This document shows positions 1 through 9,500 of a stretch of 64,000 nucleotides of DNA, in pieces. This DNA comes from CALFUK01 sp964450495 (GTDB lineage: Bacteria; Bacteroidota; Bacteroidia; Chitinophagales; Saprospiraceae): assembly GCA_964450495.1 (NCBI GenBank), contig CAYVFU010000013.1, positions 4,003 to 68,002 on the forward strand, written 5' to 3'. Within the stretch, counting starts at the first letter, position 1. Each line of letters begins with the position of its first letter. A model generated the notes under the pieces. That model ran no database searches. It saw nothing but the letters and a program-made list of their open reading frames with translations, and was not told the DNA's origin. Made by a program: the position numbers and the translations under genes.

Positions 1-13
1 TTTTACTCATACT

Positions 14-814
14 CTAGTTGTTAAGAAAGAAATCAGTAGTCAATGTATTAAATCGATCTAGGTCTTCCCAGTGGTGGACATGTCCAGCATTTGAAAAGAC
101 GACATACTGAGAGCCTTTAATGCCCCTATGTAGGATTTCAGAAAATGATGGTGGTGTCATGACGTCCATGTCGCCCACTGTAATCAAGGTAGGCACGGTG
201 ATCTTAGCAAGGCTGTCAGTGGCATCATGACCGATACAGGCATCTAGTTGACCCTCAAAGCCAGCTTGTGTCTGTGGAGTATCATTCTCGGCAGCACTTC
301 TTTGTCCTTCTTTGAGTGTCTCCATTTCAGTTTCATAATAAGGAGAAGCAAATATCCAGAGTTGAAGCAATTCCATAAACGTAGCTGGATCTGAAGCCAT
401 TCTAATCTTTTTGAGGTTCTCGTACATAGATTTGGCGTAGTTATTAAACTTTGGCCATGTTGATATTAGGGCTATTGACTGCACTCTTTCGGGATAGTTT
501 ATGGCTATAGCTTGAGTGATTGCACCACCCATTGAAATACCTGCGATTCTTGCTTTGTCGACACCTTCTTTATCCATTACTGCGATGACATCATCTGCCA
601 TCATTTGGGTAGAGTATGGACCTATCGGTTGATCAGATTCCCCTACTCCACGATTATCAAGAATGATGCATTTAAAATGTTGTTCATAAGCCAAAGTATG
701 TTGCTCCCAAACATTCCCATCAGCACCAAAACCCATAATCAGCACAAGAGGGTCTCCTTCTCCTCGAAGTTGGTAACTTATTTTTATTCCATTGGAATCA
801 GCGAATTTTCTCAT
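14..814 (-). CDS. alpha/beta hydrolase (lactonase/esterase-like)
   Basis: A 266-residue alpha/beta hydrolase of the PcaD/esterase type. Visible features are an oxyanion-hole loop GFGADG (about residues 28-33), the nucleophile elbow GISMGG with Ser94, an acid in GDMDVM (Asp215 or Asp217) and His245 in GHVHHWE. No signal peptide, so it is probably cytoplasmic. The ATG overlaps the stop of the upstream TIM-barrel gene in an ATGA arrangement, indicating translational coupling and membership of the ribulokinase/GntP cluster. In that setting it could open a sugar lactone or remove an ester, but this is inference. The family is broad and the substrate cannot be read from the sequence. Confidence 0.85.
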   Translation of the reverse strand: MRKFADSNGIKISYQLRGEGDPLVLIMGFGADGNVWEQHTLAYEQHFKCIILDNRGVGESDQPIGPYSTQMMADDVIAVMDKEGVDKARIAGISMGGAITQAIAINYPERVQSIALISTWPKFNNYAKSMYENLKKIRMASDPATFMELLQLWIFASPYYETEMETLKEGQRSAAENDTPQTQAGFEGQLDACIGHDATDSLAKITVPTLITVGDMDVMTPPSFSEILHRGIKGSQYVVFSNAGHVHHWEDLDRFNTLTTDFFLNN

Positions 815-1701
815 GACAATTGATTGACAATATTGTTTACAAATGGTATTGCCTTTTTAGCGTCTCGCTCTGTAGTCGGACAGAAACAAAAATCAAAACA
901 CCACCACGGTAGCGGCATCACCTCTTCTTTTAGGGCTTCAATAACGGAAACAAAATCTATATGCCCATGACCAAACGGAGCATGCGTAGAAGTCTCATTA
1001 TCATGCAAGGTGCCGTCACTATCAATAAGATGAAAATGTCCGATATGCCCCTTCAACATTTGAGTAAATTCTACTATTCCTCCATCTAAGATTTCCTTTT
1101 CTCCATTTTGCCTAGCACCAACTACCGCACACATATACGCATGGCTTGTATCAAACAACACTTGAAAGTTTTCGTGATTCACTTCTTGGACAATAGCTAA
1201 AATTTCACTGGGCTTATTCAACCAAAATCCTGGTTCAAATTCCCACACTAATTTTACTCCTGATTTTTGACAAATATCAGCGGCAGCTTTCCACGTTGTC
1301 GCTAATTGTTTAAATCGTTCTTGGTATTCATCATTGGAGAATTTATTAGGTGGACTTATTGTATCTACCCGAAGCACTTCAATATCCATATGATTACAAA
1401 AAGCCAAAGTCCTTTCGATCTCCTTCAGGTGCTCTACTTGAGAAACTTCTGCTGCCGGTACGTGTCGAAAGTCTGGTGCATAACCAGAAATACCAAGACC
1501 GTATCCCTTGATTTCTTTCTTCAGTTCTAAGCACTTTTCTTTTGTGTCGTAAACATCAGGATGTGGATGAGGGAGAAAGCCGTTGATTTCAATACCATCA
1601 TAATTGGCTTCTGCGCAATACTTTAAAAAGGCTTCAAACGACCAAGGGTTGTCTTCGAAAGGGCCAAATGAAAATGCCCAAGAACCTATTGAAAATTTCA
1701 T
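811..1701 (-). CDS. sugar phosphate isomerase/epimerase family (xylose isomerase-like TIM barrel)
   Basis: A 296-residue xylose-isomerase-like TIM barrel protein. Candidate metal ligands lie at strand ends: Glu154/Glu156 (VWEFEPGFW), Asp184 with His187 (LFDTSHAY), His222/His224 (GHFHLIDSD) and Asp270 (WWCFDF). The last position is Asp where the family usually has Glu, which is slightly unusual. It lies 18 bases after the neighbouring epimerase gene and overlaps the hydrolase gene by 4 bases, so the three are probably one transcript. A role as a sugar or sugar-acid isomerase/epimerase is likely. It could also be a dehydratase of the IolE type; the exact reaction is unknown. Confidence 0.8.
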   Translation of the reverse strand: MKFSIGSWAFSFGPFEDNPWSFEAFLKYCAEANYDGIEINGFLPHPHPDVYDTKEKCLELKKEIKGYGLGISGYAPDFRHVPAAEVSQVEHLKEIERTLAFCNHMDIEVLRVDTISPPNKFSNDEYQERFKQLATTWKAAADICQKSGVKLVWEFEPGFWLNKPSEILAIVQEVNHENFQVLFDTSHAYMCAVVGARQNGEKEILDGGIVEFTQMLKGHIGHFHLIDSDGTLHDNETSTHAPFGHGHIDFVSVIEALKEEVMPLPWWCFDFCFCPTTERDAKKAIPFVNNIVNQLS

Positions 1702-1719
1702 AAACCTTTTTGTTGAATG

Positions 1720-2556
1720 TTAATTAATGTGATGTTTCACCATGGTATATCCTTCTTGACAAATTTCATCATCCAGTGAAAATTCTCTCCATACATTTAT
1801 CGCATTTGAAAATTCGGGAATAGCTCTGCTAAATGCTTCGATTGTAATCCAACCATCATAATTTATTTCTTTTAATGTACTAAACACCTCTTCCCAGTTG
1901 ATTTGTCCCTTGCCAGGTGTCCCTCTATCATTCTCACTTATATGTACGTGCTTTAGATATGGCTCAATGGTCAAAATAGCTTCTCGCTGGCTTTTCTCTT
2001 CAATATTAGCATGATGCGTATCAAAAATAGAACCGACATTAGGATGATTCACTTGATCCAAATGAGCCTTCATATCTGACATTGTATTGATCAAATAACA
2101 TTCAAATCTATTCAAGGCTTCAGGTGCGAGTTGTATGTCAAACTGTGCTGCATATTCCCCTGCCATCTGAAGATTTTCAATACTCCACTTCTTCTCATCG
2201 TGCGTTGGAGGGACTCCTGTAAAATAGGCAAAGGCAGAATGAAAAGGGCCTGTAACAACACCAGCATTTAAGGTCGCTGCTGTCTCGATTGCCCATTTGA
2301 TGTGTGCTAATCCTGCTTTTCTTATGTTAGCATTTGGACTAGCTATGTTACTGTCTTCCAACAAAGAAGTTACGCAAGTAGTTTGCAGTCCAAGATCTGA
2401 TATTTGCTTACTGAGATGCGTGTAGTGCTTTACGTCACCTTCACCTAATGGTATTTCTATTCCGTCGTATCCAACTTCTTTGATATTTTCTAATATCGGC
2501 AAATGAGCTTCGGTCACATGATTCGTCCAAAGCAGCATATTCATTCCTATTTTCAT
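1720..2556 (-). CDS. D-tagatose/D-psicose 3-epimerase family protein
   Basis: A 278-residue TIM barrel that keeps the catalytic set of the ketose 3-epimerases. Glu146 (PEALNRFE), Asp179 and His182 (FDTHHAN), His205 (HVHISEN), Arg211 and Glu240 (ITIEAF) match Glu152, Asp185, His188, His211, Arg217 and Glu246 of the Pseudomonas cichorii enzyme with a constant offset of six. The metal site and the two substrate-binding residues are therefore intact. It probably epimerises a free ketose at C-3. Its place just downstream of ribulokinase and ribulose-phosphate epimerase genes suggests that it feeds a rare ketose into them. Substrate preference (tagatose, psicose, ribulose/xylulose) cannot be told. 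Confidence 0.88.
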   Translation of the reverse strand: MKIGMNMLLWTNHVTEAHLPILENIKEVGYDGIEIPLGEGDVKHYTHLSKQISDLGLQTTCVTSLLEDSNIASPNANIRKAGLAHIKWAIETAATLNAGVVTGPFHSAFAYFTGVPPTHDEKKWSIENLQMAGEYAAQFDIQLAPEALNRFECYLINTMSDMKAHLDQVNHPNVGSIFDTHHANIEEKSQREAILTIEPYLKHVHISENDRGTPGKGQINWEEVFSTLKEINYDGWITIEAFSRAIPEFSNAINVWREFSLDDEICQEGYTMVKHHIN

Positions 2557-2599
2557 GTTGTTGGGTTGTGGTTAATTGCAGTTTAACTTTATTGAGTAA

Positions 2600-3331
2600 T
2601 TAAATTTTATTATTAATTGAATTTCTGGAGCCTCCTTGTCCATAGTAAGAATCAGCACCATGTTTTCTTTTATGGTGTTTTGAAATAAGAGCATGTTTCA
2701 ATCTAGGTGAGTTGGGATTTATTTGCAGAGTTTGATAAGCCATTTGAGCCAATTCTTCTAACAATCTAGAATTAAAAAGTGCTTTTTGAGCATCTGCGCC
2801 CCACGTAAAAGGGCCATGACTACCGACGAGCACCATTTCAACTTCCTTTGGATCTAGCTTCTTATTTATAAAATGTTGTTGAATTTGCATACCTGTATTG
2901 TGTTCATAGTTGCCTTTGATTAACTCATCACTCATTGGTGGTGCACATGGAATATCTGTGGTCAAATAATCTGCATGTGTTGTACCTAAAATAGGAATAT
3001 CCAATTGTGCCTGCGCCCATGAAACAGCGTACTTAGAGTGAGTATGACAAATGCCACCAATGGTATTCCAAGCATTGTACAAATAGCAGTGAGTCTTCGT
3101 ATCAGAAGAAGGATTCATTTGCCCTTCGACAACATTATTTTCTAAATCAACAATGACAATATCCTCAACACGTAGCTTTTCATAGTCTACGCCACTGGGT
3201 TTTATCGCAAAAACATTAGCATCTCGATCAATCTCACTAACATTGCCAAAAGTATGGAAGACTAAACCTGATTTTGGTAATAATACATTTGCTTCGTAGC
3301 ACTTCTCCTTCAAAAACAAATACTTCGACAT
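2600..3331 (-). CDS. araD: L-ribulose-5-phosphate 4-epimerase
   Basis: A class II aldolase-fold enzyme of 243 residues that interconverts L-ribulose 5-phosphate and D-xylulose 5-phosphate. The zinc ligands His96, His98 (ICHTHS) and His172 (GSHGPFTWG), the acid Asp77, Asp121 and Tyr230 correspond one-for-one, offset by one, to His95, His97, His171, Asp76, Asp120 and Tyr229 of E. coli AraD. Length is close to the E. coli enzyme. Only 3 bases separate it from the stop of the upstream ribulokinase gene, so the two form the usual araB-araD pair. An L-fuculose-phosphate aldolase is less likely because the AraD-specific Tyr and Asp are present. Confidence 0.93.
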   Translation of the reverse strand: MSKYLFLKEKCYEANVLLPKSGLVFHTFGNVSEIDRDANVFAIKPSGVDYEKLRVEDIVIVDLENNVVEGQMNPSSDTKTHCYLYNAWNTIGGICHTHSKYAVSWAQAQLDIPILGTTHADYLTTDIPCAPPMSDELIKGNYEHNTGMQIQQHFINKKLDPKEVEMVLVGSHGPFTWGADAQKALFNSRLLEELAQMAYQTLQINPNSPRLKHALISKHHKRKHGADSYYGQGGSRNSINNKI

Positions 3332-3334
3332 GTT

Positions 3335-4999
3335 CTAATTATTAATGTTTTCTTCAACAAATTTTCCTAGTGTTTTATACGTTTCATAGTGTTCTAAATA
3401 AGCTTGGTGCTTTTCTGAATTTGGTTGATAGGTTTTTTCGAAACCATTCCCCATGGCCTGGATGGCATTTTCAACTTTGTTATAAAATCCAGCTGCTGTC
3501 GCTGCATACATAGCAGCCCCTAACGCCGGTGCTTGCTCTGACCTTGCAATTTGAATAGGCCTTCCCAATACATCAGCTAGCGTTTGCATCACAAAAGGTG
3601 ATTTTTTAGAAACTCCTCCTATTCCAACTACCTCATCAATAATAACACCTTCTTCCTCAAATCTATCAACAATCATTTTAGAACCAAAACAAATCGATTC
3701 GACCAATGCTTTGAATATTTCAGGAGCTTGAGAACCTAGGCTCAAATTTACAATCGCCGTTTTCAATGCTTGATTTGCATCTGGTGTCCGCCTGCCGTTT
3801 ATCCAATCTAGAGCTAAAGGCATACTTTGAGAAATCGGAATCTTCTCAGCTTGAAGAGTAAGGCCACCTATTATGTTACGCTTTGCTTCTTCAATTGTTT
3901 TGACCGAAATACTTGATTCACTTGCAGCTAATTGATCAAGTGGCCAAGTAAGCAAATCTTTAAACCAAGCAAGCAAATCACCAAAAGCAGATTGACCAGC
4001 TTCTAAGCCAATCATTCCTGGAATGACAGATCCATCAACTTGTCCACAGATTCCTTTGACTGTTTGCGTATGTATAGAAGGCTTTGATGATACAACAATG
4101 TCACAAGTGGATGTGCCCATGACTCTCACCAAAGTGTTTTCTTTTACTTCTGCCCCCACTGCTCCAGCATGGGCATCAAAGGTACCTACGGAGACAACAA
4201 CATCTTGCGACAAACCCAATTTGGCACTCCATTCTTCAGAAAGATGACCAGCAATCTGATCTGATGTGTATGTTACATCAAACAGGTTCTGCTTTAATTC
4301 AGGAAATGCAGGGTCTAAGTTTTTTAGAAATTCATCAGATGGTAATCCTCCCCAACTGGCGTGCCACATAGCTTTATGACCTGCTGCACAACGACTCCTT
4401 TTGAAAGATGCCAGCGGTGGGCTTCCAACCAATAAGTATGTGAGATAGTCACAATGTTCCATCCACGAGTATGCAGCTGAACGGACCTCCATATCCAATC
4501 GTGAGACGTGCAGTATTTTTGCCCAAAACCATTCTGAGGAATAAATACCACCTTCAAACTTTGTATAGTCTGTTCCACCCCAAGTTCTTGCTAGATGGTT
4601 TATTTCTTCTGCTTCTTTTATAGCCGTGTGATCTTTCCAAAGTATCACCATTGCATTTGGATTGTCTTCAAATCCTTTATTGAAGCATAGTGCAGTCCCA
4701 TTATGGTCAACCGCTATCGGAGAAGAACCAGTGGTGTCTATACAGATTGCTTTTATTAAATCAGGCAAGATATCAGAGTCCTTTACAACGGCTTTTATGG
4801 TTTTCTCTATTCCTTCGATATGATCAGATGGATGCTGTCTAAATTGATTTTGACTCGGGTCACAAAATTTACCTTCTTTCCATCTTGGATAATAATGCAC
4901 ATCGCTACTTACACAATTGCCATTAGCTACATTAACCAAAACCGCGCGCACGCTATCCGTACCAAAATCTAATCCAATGACATAGCCGCTTTGTGACAT
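3335..4999 (-). CDS. araB: ribulokinase (FGGY family)
   Basis: A 554-residue FGGY carbohydrate kinase that phosphorylates ribulose. The N-terminal phosphate-binding loop GLDFGTDSVR lies at residues 9-18. The catalytic-base motif GTFDAHAG is present, and the C-terminal FGGY domain has a GGVSKKSPF loop and the conserved PALGAAMYA segment. Length fits AraB-type ribulokinases (about 560) rather than xylulokinases (about 490). It is directly upstream of araD on the same strand. No arabinose isomerase gene is in the window, so the substrate may arrive as ribulose made by the neighbouring epimerases. The ATG is followed by a credible N-terminus. Confidence 0.92.
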   Translation of the reverse strand: MSQSGYVIGLDFGTDSVRAVLVNVANGNCVSSDVHYYPRWKEGKFCDPSQNQFRQHPSDHIEGIEKTIKAVVKDSDILPDLIKAICIDTTGSSPIAVDHNGTALCFNKGFEDNPNAMVILWKDHTAIKEAEEINHLARTWGGTDYTKFEGGIYSSEWFWAKILHVSRLDMEVRSAAYSWMEHCDYLTYLLVGSPPLASFKRSRCAAGHKAMWHASWGGLPSDEFLKNLDPAFPELKQNLFDVTYTSDQIAGHLSEEWSAKLGLSQDVVVSVGTFDAHAGAVGAEVKENTLVRVMGTSTCDIVVSSKPSIHTQTVKGICGQVDGSVIPGMIGLEAGQSAFGDLLAWFKDLLTWPLDQLAASESSISVKTIEEAKRNIIGGLTLQAEKIPISQSMPLALDWINGRRTPDANQALKTAIVNLSLGSQAPEIFKALVESICFGSKMIVDRFEEEGVIIDEVVGIGGVSKKSPFVMQTLADVLGRPIQIARSEQAPALGAAMYAATAAGFYNKVENAIQAMGNGFEKTYQPNSEKHQAYLEHYETYKTLGKFVEENINN

Positions 5000-5032
5000 C
5001 TTTAAATATAAAAAATATTTTGTTGCTTATTA

Positions 5033-5091
5033 TGTCCTTGAAGGCGTATCGTCTAAAAGAATGATGTGTCCCTTGTAGGCGTATCGCCTCT
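5033..5091. repeat. two-copy direct repeat with palindromic core (REP-like)
   Basis: Between gntP and araB, a motif reading tgtccttgaaggcgtatcg on the plus strand recurs 36 bases later as tgtcccttgtaggcgtatcg. The core AGGCGTATCGCCT of the second copy is an imperfect palindrome with AGGCG/CGCCT arms; the first copy ends in TCT instead of CCT. A further AGGCG-TCTCA fragment lies at 5156-5165 and a gctgaggcgggac block near 5116. The layout resembles a small palindromic intergenic repeat. It could also be an operator or an mRNA processing site between two co-transcribed genes. Confidence 0.5.
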
Positions 5092-5162
5092 GGAAATGGA
5101 TAACCAGTATCTTGCTGAGGCGGGACGTATACAGCGAAACACTTTTTGTCTTTTTAGGCGTC

Positions 5163-6467
5163 TCAAATAAATAGCTCAATCACAAAAACCATTACCAGTC
5201 CTACCACAGATACCGTGGTCTCCATCAAGGTCCAAGATTGCAAGGTCTCTTTTATAGACACGTTGAAATATTCCTTAAACAACCAAAAGCCTCCATCATT
5301 GATGTGGGAGAAGGTAATACTACCAGCACCTGTAGCCAAGACTAATAATTCAGGAGATACCTTCGCGTTAAGCGAAATAGTTGACATCATAATGCCTCCA
5401 GCAGTCAAAGCTGCTACCGTAGCCGAACCAACACAAACACGAATTATGGCAGCAATCAACCAAGCCATCAAATATGGGGAAAGCCCTAATTCGACAAGTG
5501 AGTTTCCGATGTGATCACTCGCTTCTGTTGCAATCATAATCTGCTTGAATGCGCCAGCTCCTGCAATAATTAATAACACACCAGCAACCGATGCGACAGA
5601 CTCTGTCAATAATTTCATCACTTGGGTCATTGTTCTGCCAGTTCGTACACCAAGAAAATAAATGGCAAATAAAACTGAAATTAACATTGCTAGTGCTGGT
5701 TCTCCAAGAGCAGATATAATGGGGTGCTCTCCTACTAGAATTCCAAGAATTGATACACCACCAATTAACAAGACAGGTATTAAGGCAATCATTAATCCGA
5801 TCAAGAAAGATGGTGTTTCAAATTCAGTAGACTCTTCAACCACATACTCTTTTAGCAATTCCGGTCTAATGTTTTGCATTGTTTTGCCTAAAAGCAATTT
5901 TGCAATCCAAATGGCAGGAAGCGAGGCAATAATACCATAGATCAATGTCAAGCCCAAATCGGCTCCATACATCTGACCAATGGCTGTAGGTGCTGGATGT
6001 GGCGGTAAAAATCCATGCGTTACGGAGAGAGATGCCAGCATAGGTAAACCAACATACAACAAAGGTAAACCAGTACGATGCGCAATTGCTATTACAAGTG
6101 GAACTAAGACAACAAAGCCAACGGTATAAAACATTGGAATACCAACAATAAACCCAGTAACTATTAATGCGAATTGAATGTTTCTTATGCCAAAAAGGTT
6201 GACTAATTTATTTGTGATTTGTATGGCAGCACCACTTTCTGCAACCAATTTACCTAGCATCGCGCCTAAGCCTAAGATCATAACTAGCGAACCAAGTGTA
6301 TTGCCAATACCAGTTTGAATAGCTGATAATGTTTCATTGACAGGTAGGCCACTCATGATGCCGACTAGCAAACACACGACCATAAACGAAATGAAGGTAT
6401 CTAATTTTGCAACAGTAACTAATAGGACAAGCAATACTATACCTACAATAATTGGTAGTAATATCAT
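5163..6467 (-). CDS. GntP-family permease (gluconate:H+ symporter-like)
   Basis: A 434-residue integral membrane protein with about 12 hydrophobic segments along its length and the gluconate permease signature area (VTHGFLPPHPAPTAIGQMYG). GntP proteins import gluconate and related aldonates or other small organic acids by proton symport across the inner membrane. It sits upstream of ribulokinase on the same strand, with 163 bases between them holding palindromic repeats, so it is probably the uptake step of this cluster. The substrate of the cluster may therefore be a sugar acid or lactone-derived acid rather than arabinose. Family assignment is firm; substrate is not. Confidence 0.88.
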   Translation of the reverse strand: MILLPIIVGIVLLVLLVTVAKLDTFISFMVVCLLVGIMSGLPVNETLSAIQTGIGNTLGSLVMILGLGAMLGKLVAESGAAIQITNKLVNLFGIRNIQFALIVTGFIVGIPMFYTVGFVVLVPLVIAIAHRTGLPLLYVGLPMLASLSVTHGFLPPHPAPTAIGQMYGADLGLTLIYGIIASLPAIWIAKLLLGKTMQNIRPELLKEYVVEESTEFETPSFLIGLMIALIPVLLIGGVSILGILVGEHPIISALGEPALAMLISVLFAIYFLGVRTGRTMTQVMKLLTESVASVAGVLLIIAGAGAFKQIMIATEASDHIGNSLVELGLSPYLMAWLIAAIIRVCVGSATVAALTAGGIMMSTISLNAKVSPELLVLATGAGSITFSHINDGGFWLFKEYFNVSIKETLQSWTLMETTVSVVGLVMVFVIELFI

Positions 6468-6537
6468 GTACCTAAAGTACTATACTTAAGTGGGAATAAT
6501 TTTGCTTTATATCGAAAAGTAACTTTGTTGGCTAAAT

Positions 6538-9500
6538 TTAATTGGCACTAACAATGGGATCGTATTTATAATCTCTGAAGTCTACTGGGCTCAATCCAGA
6601 TACACCTTGCTCTGCCATATATACGCCATAAAGGACATCTACTTCTGCCATTGTGAGCTTGTTGTGGGTCACGATAATAAACTGCGACTCACCGCTAAAC
6701 TTCTTGATGATCTTATTGAATTTCTGCACGTTCGTGTCATCAAGAGGTGCATCGACCTCATCAAAAATACAGAATGGTGCAGGCTTCAATAAATACAGTG
6801 CAAATAATAACGCTGTAGCTGTTAAGGTCTTTTCTCCTCCAGAAAGTTGACTTAGTGATTTCGGTTTCTTCCCTTTCGGCTTAGCAACAATTTCGATATT
6901 TGCTTCTAATGGTGATGCTCCTTCAAGTAAGACAAGATCGCAATCATCATCTTCTGAAAACAAGCTTCTAAATACTTCTTTAAAGTTTACTTTCACTCTA
7001 TTAAAGGCGTCCATGTATTGATCAGTCGCCTTAAGTTCAATTTCCTCAATCGTCTCTAGTAAGGATGCTTTAGATGTAACGATGTCTTCTCGTTGAGAAG
7101 AGATGCTGTCGTATCGTTCTTTCATTTCCTCATATGCTTCTAAGGCAAGAGGATTAACTTCTCCAAAATTGTGGTATCTGGATTTTAGTTTATTGACTTG
7201 TAATTCTATTTCACCTAAAGATCGTTCGTCGTCTTCATCCAACTCAAAACTATCAATAAACTCTTTGGTCATCCCAAACTCCAAATCAACACGTTCATAG
7301 ATACCCGATATCGTAAATTCGAAAGATGTTTGTTTGTCTTTGATGCCATTAACAACGGATTGGCATTCTGCTATTTTCCTGTGTAATGCCTTTAGCGCAT
7401 CTTCCTTTTCATTGATCTCGCCACGCACCTTAAAATAAGATTGTTCTGCATTCGTCAACTGCTCTTCAAAACTCTTTTTGTGTTCATAACCAGCTAACAA
7501 TTTATTTTCTAATAGCTTTGCTTTCGCTTGATTCTCTTCATTTTCTTTGGTCAAGTTTGCCTTTATCTGATCATTTTGTTGGATACTTTCACGAATCTGA
7601 ACTTCTTGTTGTTGATTGTAATCGAGTTCTAGTTGTACACTATTTTCTTGACTTTGCTTTTTCAGATATTCGATATTTACAGCATTCACTTTCTCCGTAG
7701 ATTCAGCTAATTTCTGCGCAAGCATATCTAAACTTTTATCACTTATTTCATTATCACCAGTATCAGAAGTCAATTCCTCTCTAATCTGAGTAAGTTCTGT
7801 TTCTATGGTTTGTAAAAAGGATTGTTTTTCGACTATGGACTTTGCAGCTGATTCTATAAATCCAAGCCATTCAGAATTTTGCTCTCTTGAAAAATCTAAT
7901 TCTGTTTTCAACTTCACCAACTCTTCGTTGATCTGTGATTGTTCTACTTTGAGGTTTTCAATGAGTTGGAATTGTTTTTGCTCATCTAGCGCACTCAGTT
8001 GTTTTTCAATGTCATTCCTTACATTTTCCTTACGGGAAATGGTAGCATTCAATTCTATAATCGTCTCTTTTAAGGACTCTAACTTTTGTTGTCTACCGAG
8101 TTTATTACCTTCAAACAAGCCTACAGATCCACCTGATATTGATTGCTTTGTTTTTACAAAAGTACCGTTGATAGCCAAAATATCGTGCTCTGACCTAGTA
8201 AGGCCATTCAACTGATTTAATTGACCATCATAGATAAAGGCATTACCTAACAATTTCGAAATAAGCTTCTGGTATTTATATTCTGATTGCACGAAGTTTG
8301 ATGCAGGTGTCAAATGCTGACTTGTCGCTTGCTGAATCGTTGCCTGTTCTAAATGATCAAGAATGAAAAAATTAGCTTTACCCTTTTCAGAACGCTTTAA
8401 CAATGAAATAGCATTGATCGCCTGATCCATTGTATCGCACACATAATAATTAAGGTAACTGTCCAAATACTGTTCAAGCGCAAGACGAACAGAGTTATCG
8501 ACCTTGAGAACATCTGAAAGCAATGGTGCCTGAGTTTGCCATTCGTCATGTAGGAATTTAATTGACTCAGGATACCCCTCTAAATTCTGAATCATCTGCT
8601 CAAGAAGATCAACCTCATTTTGTCTAGCATCCAACTTTCTTCTAAGCGCACCTACTTCAGCATCTACTTCTTGAAGGCGGGTATTCAATTGTTGCTTTTG
8701 AGCGGATTGCTTGGCTTTCTCATCTTCTTGTGCAATGATTTGCTCGTGGATATGTGCCGACTTTTCTTCTAATTGATTGATTCCTGTTTCTTTGAGATTC
8801 AATTGAGTGAGAACTGCATTTATTCTTTGCTCAGTGTGTTGTTTTTCATTTGTTAAGGATAAAAGCTGTTCATTCACAACAGCTTTTTGAGTCTCCTTAC
8901 TTTGCAACTCTTCATTTGCTTTGATCCTCTTTAAGGTGAATGCATCGAAGGATGACTTCATCTCATTGAAATTGGCTTGGATTTGTTCGTTTTCATGTTT
9001 CGCTTGATCCAGGCGCACGCTGATTTCTTCCAATTCAGAAACGATTACTGATTTATCTTTCTGCAATGAACTCAAAGATGTACCAAAGTTTTCGACAGAA
9101 CTTAACTTACCACTTTTTTCATTTTCGATTTCAGTAATGCGCTTAAGGTTATAATTGATTTTTTCAACCAATAAATCCTTCTGGTATTCTTGATTTCTTT
9201 GCTCATTGATAAGCTCATTCAACTCTTTTTGCAAGCTTGACAAATTCTTTTCTTTATCAATGTTGTTTGCCTTTGTTGATTGAATCTCAGCTTCAAGTGC
9301 TAATGATTGTGTATTGTATTTTTCAAAATTGTCAGTCTCAACAATTCGTTTTGCATCTAGTTTTTTGAATTTCTCCTGAACATCAAGAACTTTGCGTCTA
9401 CTGTAGATGACTGATAGATCTCTATAGGATTGCTTCACTTCATTATATCGAAGTGTTTTCTTAGCTTGCTTTTCTAGAGACTTTAAATTCTGTTCGAGTT

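Noticed and set aside
1728..1745. TGTTTCAC half of a parS-like palindrome
   Set aside because: Only one half matches and it lies inside the coding region of the epimerase gene.
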